From: Oscillospiraceae bacterium
GTDB lineage: Bacteria; Bacillota; Clostridia; Oscillospirales; Acutalibacteraceae
Assembly (NCBI GenBank): GCA_003520555.1
Contig: DOUO01000099.1
Span: forward strand, 1 to 5,053
DNA length: 5,053 nt
Direction of reading: 5' to 3'
The notes beneath the pieces were generated by a model. That model was not told the origin of the DNA, did no database searches, and worked only from the letters and a program-made list of their open reading frames with translations. Of the stretch, positions 1 to 4,992 are shown one piece after another. Position numbers and translations under genes: made by a program. Positions within the stretch are counted from its first letter, which is position 1; every line of letters begins with the position of its first letter.

Positions 1-4
1 TAAT

Positions 5-43
5 AAAAAAAGACGGCTTGGCGTGAAAAAACGCTCTGCCGTC
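5..43 (-). terminator. Rho-independent terminator after the ATP-grasp gene
   Basis: Read on the minus strand, a 6-bp GC-rich outer stem (GACGGC, with GCCGTC at 38-43 and GACGGC at 12-17 on the plus strand) encloses a 3x3 internal loop and a 4-bp inner stem (GCGT/ACGC) with a six-base loop. Seven T residues (5-11) follow directly. The hairpin begins 11 bases after the ATP-grasp stop codon, so it is well placed to end the alr/ATP-grasp transcript. Confidence 0.85.
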
Positions 44-54
44 GATTTTGTATA

Positions 55-1113
55 TTATTTTTTGAGCCAATCAAAATTTCTTTTAATTCCCTCTTTTCCG
101 CCGCAGAAAAATTCGGGAATGTACTCCTTGATTTTCGGGAGCATACCGATTCCGTCGGGAGTGTGCGGCGGAAGCTGCCAGAAGTCATGCGCGCAGTAGG
201 TGTTGCCCTCGATGATTTCGGGACCGTCGGGAGTTGTGGCAACATCCCAGCCTACATAACGGATTTGCGGCGTTACCTTTGCCGCCTCAAGCACCATCTT
301 TACGGCTTCCTTAACATAGGGAATTGTGTAGCCCTGAAGGTGAATATGGGTTTCGGGATGTTCCTCGTAAATGATGCCCTTAACCGTGTCGCCCGAATGA
401 GCCGGATAAAGCATTTTGCCTGTTTCGGGGTCAACGGGGGTGAACAGGCAGTTGTTGTCGATAATGCTGCCGCCGATACCCATTTTTTGCACAATATAGA
501 GCACATGGGGTTCGCCCTTGCTATCGAGGACGGTGATGATTCTCATGCTGTTTACCGCGTTGGGATAAAGCGCGGCAACGTCCGGGTGCTGGGTGATGTT
601 GTCCTCAAGGATACAGAACTGCCTGTCGGTGAGGTATTTATAAAGCTCGTCAAAGCTTTTGTAGTCGCTGATTTTTATGCGTTCGCAGCCGTGGCCGCAT
701 TCAAGGTCCTGCATTTTGCAGAAGATGTACTCGCGCTTTTCGCAGAACTCCTTTACCTCTTCCCTGCTTGCCTTTTGAAGCTGAATAAAGCCGCGGCGCA
801 CGCAGTTTTTGTACAGCTCGTTGAATTCGTCCTTGTTTTCAAGGAAGTGGTCGTAAGCGTAGTCGTTCATGAAGGTGTTGAACTTTTTGCTTACAAGGCG
901 CGTAACATAGGTTGAGCGCTGTTTTTTATTTAAATTATAAAACGCGAAGATTTGGTAATCGTAATAACCCGCGCCGTATTTTTTGGCGCAGTAGAGCATG
1001 TCGAAAAAGATTTTAAGGCTGCTTTTGCCGGAACGCTCGTGACAGGTTTTTACCGCCTCTTTCATTTTTCCGAGGCTTGCGCTCTTTAAAATTCTGAATA
1101 TATAATTTGCCAT
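55..1113 (-). CDS. ATP-grasp protein, sugar-transfer associated type (ATPgrasp_ST-like)
   Basis: This 352-residue protein has no signal peptide or membrane segment and is probably cytoplasmic. Its C-terminal two thirds look like an ATP-grasp fold of the ATPgrasp_ST (PF14397) type. Visible landmarks are K133 in FCKMQD, followed by a Gly-rich stretch (140-142); the segment LEDNITQHP (169-177), with NSMRIITV after it (R191); and GWDVATTPDGPEIIEGN (288-304), whose D290, E302 and N304 fit the usual Mg-ATP ligands. The first ~110 residues are Lys/Tyr-rich and helical in character, with no motif I recognise. ATP-grasp enzymes usually join a carboxylate to an amine or similar nucleophile through an acyl phosphate; relatives of this type are often seen near polysaccharide-synthesis genes, but the substrate here is unknown. 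The ATG start has AAGGAG eight bases upstream (1122-1127). It lies 17 bases after alr with no terminator between them, so co-transcription is likely. Family call is fairly sure; function is not. Confidence 0.82.
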   Translation of the reverse strand: MANYIFRILKSASLGKMKEAVKTCHERSGKSSLKIFFDMLYCAKKYGAGYYDYQIFAFYNLNKKQRSTYVTRLVSKKFNTFMNDYAYDHFLENKDEFNELYKNCVRRGFIQLQKASREEVKEFCEKREYIFCKMQDLECGHGCERIKISDYKSFDELYKYLTDRQFCILEDNITQHPDVAALYPNAVNSMRIITVLDSKGEPHVLYIVQKMGIGGSIIDNNCLFTPVDPETGKMLYPAHSGDTVKGIIYEEHPETHIHLQGYTIPYVKEAVKMVLEAAKVTPQIRYVGWDVATTPDGPEIIEGNTYCAHDFWQLPPHTPDGIGMLPKIKEYIPEFFCGGKEGIKRNFDWLKK

Positions 1114-1130
1114 AGTTATGTCTCCTTAAC

Positions 1131-2246
1131 TTACTTTTCGTAAATTCTGGGTACGCGCTTTGAGATGCCGCAGACAATTTCATCAACGTTCCTGCCGAGC
1201 AGGTCTGCCATCCACAGTACGCTCAGCTTGTCGTCAAGCAGGCTTACGGTGTCTCCGCGTTTGCAGCTCAGTCCGGTTACGTCAACCATAAACTGATCCA
1301 TACACACCCTGCCGATAATCGGAGCTTCCTGTCCGTTTATTCTGACCTTGCCGATGTTTGACAGCTCGCGGCTGTAGCCGTCGGCGAAGCCAACGGGGAT
1401 TGTGGCGATTTTGGTGGGACGTTTTGTGACAAACGTTCCGCCGTAGCCTACCTCGGTTCCCGCCGGAACTTCCTTGACCATTACCACGTAGGTGTACCAG
1501 CTCATTACCTGACGGAAATCCGCCTTTTCCCATTCTTCCTCGTCAATCGGGCACAGGCCGAACAGAATGTCGCCGGGACGAACCGCGTCAAGCTGAGTTT
1601 CGGGACGGAGCAAAACCGCCGGGCTGTTTGCCACGTGCTTGCAGGGAATGTAAATTCCCTCCGCCTCAAGGAGCTCAATCATGCGGAGGTACTTTTCAAA
1701 CTGAGACTTCGCGCTTTCGCCGTCGGGCTCGTCCGCCCGCGAAAAATGCGTAAACGCTCCCTCGATTTTGAGGTTGGACATCGCGCTGATTTTCTTAATT
1801 GTTTCCACCGAGCTTTTGTCGGCAGGAAAACCTATTCTGCTCATGCCCGTGTCGATTTTAATGTGGACAGGCTGAACTATTCCGCTCCATTTGGCAAGCA
1901 TATTGAGTTTTTCGGCGGTGTCCGTAGAAAATATCGCGGGGGTGAGGTTGTATTTTATGAGGTTTTCAAGCTGCAAATCGCAGGTGTCGCCCAGCAGGAG
2001 TATGGGTTCGGTGCAGCCTGCCTTGCGAAGCGAGGCGCCTTCCTCCCAAACCGCCACGGCGTAGCGTTCGATTCCGCATTTTTTCAGCGTGGGGTAAATT
2101 CCCTTTTCGCCGTGACCGTAGCCGTCGCCCTTGAGCACAGCCATGATTTCAACGTTATCGCCCGTAATTTGGCGTATTCTGTTTATGTTATGTTCAAGCG
2201 CGCCAAGGCTTACTACCGCCTCGGTGCGCTGCGCAAGCTTTCTCAC
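1131..2246 (-). CDS. alr: Alanine racemase (PLP-dependent, fold type III)
   Basis: Interconverts L- and D-alanine in the cytoplasm, supplying D-Ala for peptidoglycan. The 371 residues match the usual length of bacterial Alr. The N-terminal TIM-barrel carries the PLP lysine K39 in AVLKGDGYGHG, with Y43 nearby, and R137 in DTGMSRIGF. H167 (THFSRAD), H204 with the NSPAVL motif, and R223 in AVRPGDILFG (expected to contact the PLP pyridine nitrogen) follow. The C-terminal beta domain carries the second catalytic base Y268 (VGYGGTF) and the substrate-site loop VCMDQ (M316, D317). All expected catalytic residues are present, so it should be active. There is no membrane domain, which argues against a VanT-type serine racemase; other amino acids as side substrates cannot be excluded. 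The GTG start is chosen because AGAGGG sits six bases upstream and the next in-frame ATG is at residue 35, almost at the PLP lysine. The ATP-grasp gene follows after 17 bases. Confidence 0.95.
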   Translation of the reverse strand: MRKLAQRTEAVVSLGALEHNINRIRQITGDNVEIMAVLKGDGYGHGEKGIYPTLKKCGIERYAVAVWEEGASLRKAGCTEPILLLGDTCDLQLENLIKYNLTPAIFSTDTAEKLNMLAKWSGIVQPVHIKIDTGMSRIGFPADKSSVETIKKISAMSNLKIEGAFTHFSRADEPDGESAKSQFEKYLRMIELLEAEGIYIPCKHVANSPAVLLRPETQLDAVRPGDILFGLCPIDEEEWEKADFRQVMSWYTYVVMVKEVPAGTEVGYGGTFVTKRPTKIATIPVGFADGYSRELSNIGKVRINGQEAPIIGRVCMDQFMVDVTGLSCKRGDTVSLLDDKLSVLWMADLLGRNVDEIVCGISKRVPRIYEK

Positions 2247-2252
2247 GATATG

Positions 2253-2258
2253 CCCTCT
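2253..2258 (-). promoter_or_regulatory. Ribosome binding site fixing the GTG start of alr
   Basis: AGAGGG on the minus strand lies six bases before GTG at 2244-2246. No ATG lies in frame upstream before a stop, and the next downstream ATG (residue 35) would remove the first strand of the barrel. The site therefore supports the GTG start. Confidence 0.7.
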
Positions 2259-2347
2259 TTTCGCGATTTTAAACTGATTTTTGACAGAAAACAGACCGCA
2301 AAGATTGTCTGATTTTTATCATGTATCAGTATTATTATACTTTGATT

Positions 2348-2376
2348 ATTCTATCACAAAGTTTCCGGTTTTACAA
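2348..2376 (-). promoter_or_regulatory. Candidate sigma-A promoter for alr and the ATP-grasp gene
   Basis: On the minus strand, TTGTAA (2371-2376, 4 of 6 to consensus) is followed after exactly 17 bases by TAGAAT (2348-2353, 5 of 6). Transcription would begin near 2340 and give a leader of about 95 bases. A perfect TATAAT lies just downstream (2334-2339) but has only a poor -35 at normal spacing, so it could be a second start or chance in AT-rich DNA. The promoter lies downstream of the amylase terminator, which makes alr and its partner a separate unit. Confidence 0.5.
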
Positions 2377-2405
2377 CAATTGCCGCAATATTCCATTTTA
2401 TGTAC

Positions 2406-2450
2406 AAAAATAAAAGGCAGACAGCTTTTATATTGCATAAAGCTGTCTGC
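2406..2450 (-). terminator. Rho-independent terminator after the amylase gene
   Basis: A perfect 12-bp stem (GCAGACAGCTTT at 2417-2428 against its complement at 2439-2450) encloses a 10-base loop. On the minus strand it is followed by C, TTTT, A, TTTTT. It begins 31 bases after the amylase stop codon. The plus-strand side is also T-rich (2452-2457), so it could act both ways, but no plus-strand gene is seen here. Confidence 0.9.
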
Positions 2451-2481
2451 GATTTTTAGTTATTTGTTCGGAACACGGTCA

Positions 2482-4779
2482 TCAGCCGTTGTAAGCCGAC
2501 CAGCCGTTGTCGTAAATCATTCCTGCCTGCACGTCAAGGTCTGTGGTTTTGCCGCTGTCGTCGCCCTTGGTAAAGATTACCTTTGTAGCGCCCGAGGGGA
2601 TTGACGCGCTGTAAACGCCGTTGCCTTCGCTTGTCATGTCGTTGCCCGGCCACTGCATCATCTGGGTGTTGGAATCGCTCCAGAAGTAAGCCTTAACGGG
2701 GCTCCAGTTGTCGTTGTTGCGGAAGTAAACCTTTGAGGAATCCGCCCCGCCCTGTGTGGGAGTTACCGAGCTGCCGCCGGAAACATTTGTCCAGCTGCCG
2801 TTTACGTACATCTTGCCTGCCTGAAGGGTGAGGTCGGCGGTTTTGCCGCTGTCGTCGCCCTTGGTAAAGATTACCTTTGTAGCGCCCGAGGGGATTGACG
2901 CGCTGTAAATGCCGTTGCCTTCGTCGGTCATGTCGTTGCCCGGCCACTGCATCATCTGGGTGTTGGAATCGCTCCAGAAGTAAGCCTTAACCGGCGACCA
3001 GCCCTGGGTGTTCTTGAAGTAAACCTTTGATGTGTCAACAACGGGCGTCGGGGTTGTGGGCTTAACCGTGGGAGTTGTGGGATCCTGACCGGAAATGTTG
3101 CCGCAGTTGCCCGACTGGGTGAACTGATGCGCGAGGAAATACTGAACCATCGTCGCGTCCTTGATTGAAATGCCGTTGTCGCCGTTTACGTCGGCAGCAG
3201 CCGCGTACTTGCCTGTGAGTGTTTTCATTTTCGCAAGGTGCATCTGAATTTCGGTCGCGTCGCTGATTGTAACGGTGTTGTCGCCGTTGGCGTCGCCGAT
3301 AAGAACCTTGCCTACCGGAGTTGTGGGAGTTGTGACGGGAGCCGTGGGAGTTGTGACAGGAACCGCGGTGGGCTTAACTTCGGGATTTTCATCGTAGAAT
3401 ACCGCGATACCCATTGAGCCGACCTTGCCTGTCATTGTGGTTTCAGTTACGGTCCATTGTGTGTTTGAAACTTTGTCGGTGTAAACGCCGGGCTTAACGT
3501 TGCCGTTGGGAACGGTTACGTTGATGTTAGAGCCCTTTGCTGCCGCTACTACGGCGCCGTTTTCACGGCATACGGCGTAGCAGTTGCTTCCGCTTGTCAT
3601 CGCTTCCGCCTTGCCGACCATGGCGTTGTGGAAGTGGTTGACCTGAGCAACCTCGGCAGAGGTGAAGTGCGTGCTGCCCTTCTGACCCGCGTTAATGCTG
3701 TTTTTATCGGTTGAGGAAGGTCTTGAGAAGTAGAGGCACTGCGAATTTGCCTTTGCGCCGAGCACCGCGTATGAGCGGTCGATGATGTTTTGATTGAGGT
3801 ACTTTGTCCAGCCGCCCTCGCCCTGCTCGGGAGTGTTGTTGGAGAAGGTGTCGTGGGTTTCAGCCATGTAAACAATCTTGCCGGCGTCAACGCCGAGGTC
3901 GTTCCAATAGCTGCCGGTGGTTGATTTTACAGCGCCGTCACGGATTGAACCGGTGATGTTGCCGCTGTAGGGAATGTCGGACACGCCGATGTAGTTGGCG
4001 TATTCGTTCATAATTGACTTTGCGTTTCCGCCGGGCTGGTCAAGGATTTCGCCGTAGCTGTAAAGGCCTACGGACTGAACCATTTTCCAGAAGTTGTCGC
4101 CCTCGGAGGGAAGGCCGATATGCTTGGCGGCGTCAAAACGGAAGCCGTCTACGCCCATACCCTTTAAGGAGTTGAGGTAGTTTTTGACAACGTTCTGAAC
4201 ATAGCTGTTGCTTGTGTTGAGGTCGGGCATACCGGTGTTGCCGTTGATAAGCTGGTAACGCGTGGGGTTTGACCAGTTGATTGAAACATTGCTGTGCCAG
4301 TACTGACCGCCCTGAAGGTCGGACTGGATTTTGCTGTGGTCGCCGGAAAGGTGGTTTGCAACGACGTCAACAATAACCTTAATGCCGTACTTGTGAGCTT
4401 CGGTGCACAGCGCCTGAAGCTCGGACTTGCTGCCGAGCGGACTTGAGTTTACGTAAAAGCCGCGGGGCTGATAAAGCCAGTACCATGCGCCGTAGCTGTC
4501 GGGTTCCTGCGCGGGAGAGGTTTGGATGGCGCTGAAGCCTGCCGAAGCGATGGTGCTTAAGGACGACTTGATGTCGCTGTACTTCCAGTCAAAGCAGTGC
4601 AGGATATTGCCGTCCTCGATTTTTGAAGCCAAGCCGTAGCTTGCCGCCACGGAATTTGTTTCGTTCTGAGCCGAAACAGCGTTTTGCGCGGTGCTTGCGT
4701 TTGCGGTAAAACTGCCTGCCGCAACGCACGAAAGCAACATGCAGATTGCAAGCACGACGCTCATGATTTTCCTGTTCAA
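2482..4779 (-). CDS. Secreted modular alpha-amylase: GH13 - dockerin - two CBM26-like modules
   Basis: Predicted extracellular alpha-amylase cutting internal alpha-1,4 bonds of starch. Numbered from a TTG start (765 residues): signal peptide 1-28; GH13 barrel and C-terminal beta domain ~50-463; Thr/Pro linker 464-491; type I dockerin 492-553; second linker 554-584; CBM26-like modules 585-666 and 683-765. GH13 motifs are intact: DVVANH (138-143), GFRFDAAKH (212-220, nucleophile D216), YGEILD (acid/base E244) and ETHD (307-310, stabiliser D310). The motifs and segments such as AIQTSP, WYWLYQP and FSRP match Bacillus subtilis AmyE, which suggests subfamily GH13_28. TTG is preferred over an in-frame GTG at 4786-4788 because AGGAG (4788-4792) overlaps that GTG but lies eight bases before the TTG, leaving a clean N-R-K signal-peptide start; an ATG at 4762-4764 would lose the positive charges. 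It has its own promoter and terminator. The dockerin implies docking to a cohesin-bearing scaffold, as in amylosomes. Confidence 0.95.
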   Translation of the reverse strand: MNRKIMSVVLAICMLLSCVAAGSFTANASTAQNAVSAQNETNSVAASYGLASKIEDGNILHCFDWKYSDIKSSLSTIASAGFSAIQTSPAQEPDSYGAWYWLYQPRGFYVNSSPLGSKSELQALCTEAHKYGIKVIVDVVANHLSGDHSKIQSDLQGGQYWHSNVSINWSNPTRYQLINGNTGMPDLNTSNSYVQNVVKNYLNSLKGMGVDGFRFDAAKHIGLPSEGDNFWKMVQSVGLYSYGEILDQPGGNAKSIMNEYANYIGVSDIPYSGNITGSIRDGAVKSTTGSYWNDLGVDAGKIVYMAETHDTFSNNTPEQGEGGWTKYLNQNIIDRSYAVLGAKANSQCLYFSRPSSTDKNSINAGQKGSTHFTSAEVAQVNHFHNAMVGKAEAMTSGSNCYAVCRENGAVVAAAKGSNINVTVPNGNVKPGVYTDKVSNTQWTVTETTMTGKVGSMGIAVFYDENPEVKPTAVPVTTPTAPVTTPTTPVGKVLIGDANGDNTVTISDATEIQMHLAKMKTLTGKYAAAADVNGDNGISIKDATMVQYFLAHQFTQSGNCGNISGQDPTTPTVKPTTPTPVVDTSKVYFKNTQGWSPVKAYFWSDSNTQMMQWPGNDMTDEGNGIYSASIPSGATKVIFTKGDDSGKTADLTLQAGKMYVNGSWTNVSGGSSVTPTQGGADSSKVYFRNNDNWSPVKAYFWSDSNTQMMQWPGNDMTSEGNGVYSASIPSGATKVIFTKGDDSGKTTDLDVQAGMIYDNGWSAYNG
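2485..2733 (-). other. CBM26-like starch-binding module, C-terminal copy
   Basis: Residues 683-765 of the amylase (TTG numbering). It opens with VYFRNNDNWSPVKAYFW and contains MMQWPGNDM and ASIPSGATKVIFTKGDD, the layout of CBM26 starch-binding modules. Aromatic Tyr and Trp residues in the YFW and QWPG segments are the likely glucan-stacking residues, by analogy with the family. It runs to the last residue of the protein. Confidence 0.8.
2545..2697 (-). repeat. Near-identical 153-bp tandem repeat, copy within the C-terminal CBM
   Basis: This block matches 2839-2991 at an offset of 294 bp (98 codons). By eye there are only four mismatches, one near 2616 and three around 2630-2632. Similarity falls off sharply beyond 2697, where the proteins also differ. 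Confidence 0.9.
2782..3027 (-). other. CBM26-like starch-binding module, first copy
   Basis: Residues 585-666 of the amylase (TTG numbering). It opens with VYFKNTQGWSPVKAYFW and shares most of its core with the last module, including QWPGNDM and the KVIFTKGDDSGKT segment. A Ser/Gly/Thr-rich linker of about 16 residues separates the two. AmyE of B. subtilis also ends in a CBM26, so catalytic module and CBM type belong together. Confidence 0.8.
2839..2991 (-). repeat. Near-identical 153-bp tandem repeat, copy within the first CBM
   Basis: Partner of the block at 2545-2697, in the same orientation and frame. The 294-bp period equals one CBM plus its linker, so the repeat is a module duplication and not a mobile element. 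Confidence 0.9.
3121..3306 (-). other. Type I dockerin module inside the amylase
   Basis: Residues 492-553 (TTG numbering) hold two F-hand calcium loops of the form DxNxDxxxxxxD: DANGDNTVTISD (D496, N498, D500, D507) and DVNGDNGISIKD (D530, N532, D534, D541). Each is followed by a helix starting AT (ATEIQMHLA, ATMVQYFLA). Calcium-ligand positions are complete in both loops. Dockerins bind cohesins of scaffold or cell-surface proteins, so the enzyme is probably part of a complex. No cohesin is encoded in this window. Confidence 0.92.
3313..3362 (-). repeat. Thr/Pro linker with a 21-bp repeat
   Basis: The linker between the GH13 module and the dockerin carries a 14-bp identical segment twice (3323-3336 and 3344-3357), 21 bp apart, encoding PVTTPTA and PVTTPTT. 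A related segment recurs in the second linker around 3068-3080. Such low-complexity linkers are usual between modules of secreted glycosidases. Confidence 0.7.
3391..4632 (-). other. GH13 catalytic module with C-terminal beta domain
   Basis: Residues 50-463 of the amylase (TTG numbering). The (beta/alpha)8 barrel starts at about NILHCFDW. It carries all four classic conserved regions with the triad D216/E244/D310 plus H143 and H309 at the transition-state site. A beta-rich C domain ends at about GIAVFYD. No catalytic residue is missing. Confidence 0.92.
4696..4779 (-). other. Signal peptide of the amylase
   Basis: With the TTG start, the N-terminus reads M-N-R-K, then a hydrophobic core (SVVLAICMLLSCVAAG) and an A-N-A/S signal peptidase I site after residue 28. 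An LLSC stretch inside the core resembles a lipobox, so lipoprotein processing at C18 is an alternative. Either way the protein is exported by Sec. Confidence 0.85.
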
Positions 4780-4787
4780 ATTTCTCA

Positions 4788-4792
4788 CTCCT
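4788..4792 (-). promoter_or_regulatory. Ribosome binding site that decides the amylase start
   Basis: AGGAG on the minus strand overlaps the first base of a possible GTG start (4786-4788), which makes that GTG unusable with this site. It lies eight bases before TTG at 4777-4779, a normal spacing. A weaker AGGA lies five bases before an ATG at 4762-4764. Confidence 0.7.
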
Positions 4793-4809
4793 AAATAAAA
4801 TTACCAATT

Positions 4810-4825
4810 CAGGCACGGGTGCCTG
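4810..4825 (-). promoter_or_regulatory. Near-palindrome in the amylase leader: candidate operator or 5' mRNA hairpin
   Basis: On the minus strand CAGGCACCCGTGCCTG has perfect 7-bp arms around two C residues. It is GC-rich in a very AT-rich stretch. It starts about five bases after the predicted transcription start and ends 17 bases before the Shine-Dalgarno site. There is no T-run after it, so it is not a standard terminator. A repressor site or a 5' stabilising hairpin both fit. Confidence 0.5.
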
Positions 4826-4836
4826 TTTACAATTAA

Positions 4837-4865
4837 ATAATAACAAATAATAGCAATTTATTCAA
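4837..4865 (-). promoter_or_regulatory. Candidate sigma-A promoter for the amylase gene
   Basis: On the minus strand, TTGAAT (4860-4865, 4 of 6) is followed after 17 bases by TATTAT (4837-4842, 5 of 6). Transcription would start near 4830, giving a leader of about 50 bases that opens almost directly with the near-palindrome. The high AT content makes chance matches likely, so this is only a candidate. Confidence 0.45.
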
Positions 4866-4968
4866 TCTGCTATATGCACAATAAAGCAATTTCCTTTTTG
4901 TGTATAATGCCAAAGAGCCGATTTTTACTTGTTTTTTTGCATAATTGTTAGTTTGGATTGTCATTTAG

Positions 4969-4992
4969 TTTTTACAAAATTTTATGTAAAAA
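4969..4992. promoter_or_regulatory. AT-rich inverted repeat in the upstream region
   Basis: TTTTTACA and its complement TGTAAAAA (8-bp arms) flank an 8-base spacer. The form suits a dimeric DNA-binding protein. It lies about 105 bp upstream of the amylase -35 box and may serve the amylase or a gene beyond the right edge. I do not recognise a specific regulator's box. Confidence 0.3.

Noticed and set aside
163..915. Long plus-strand open frame (250 codons)
   Set aside because: It lies wholly antisense to the ATP-grasp gene, whose conserved motifs prove the other strand. Its product is a low-information Val/Ala/Phe-rich string with no motif.
2281..2286. Perfect TTGACA on the plus strand
   Set aside because: No acceptable -10 box at 16-18 bp spacing, and no plus-strand gene follows.
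2292..2311. Possible attenuator hairpin (CAGAC/GTCTG) in the alr leader
   Set aside because: The stem is only 5 bp with a 10-base loop and a short interrupted T stretch; no competing structure is visible.
1635..2312. Long plus-strand open frame (225 codons)
   Set aside because: It is antisense to alr, which has all its catalytic residues. The protein shows no recognisable domain, so it is a codon-bias shadow.
2269..2322. Possible 17-codon leader peptide upstream of alr on the minus strand
   Set aside because: It starts with ATG but has no Shine-Dalgarno site, and no run of alanine or other control codons. A frame this short is expected by chance.
2545..3362. Repeats considered as CRISPR or mobile-element signals
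   Set aside because: They are in-frame protein module and linker repeats inside one intact gene. There is no spacer-repeat pattern, no terminal inverted repeats and no transposase.
4903..4908. TATAAT on the plus strand, possible divergent promoter
   Set aside because: No recognisable -35 at the proper distance, and no coding start with a ribosome site is seen before the window ends.
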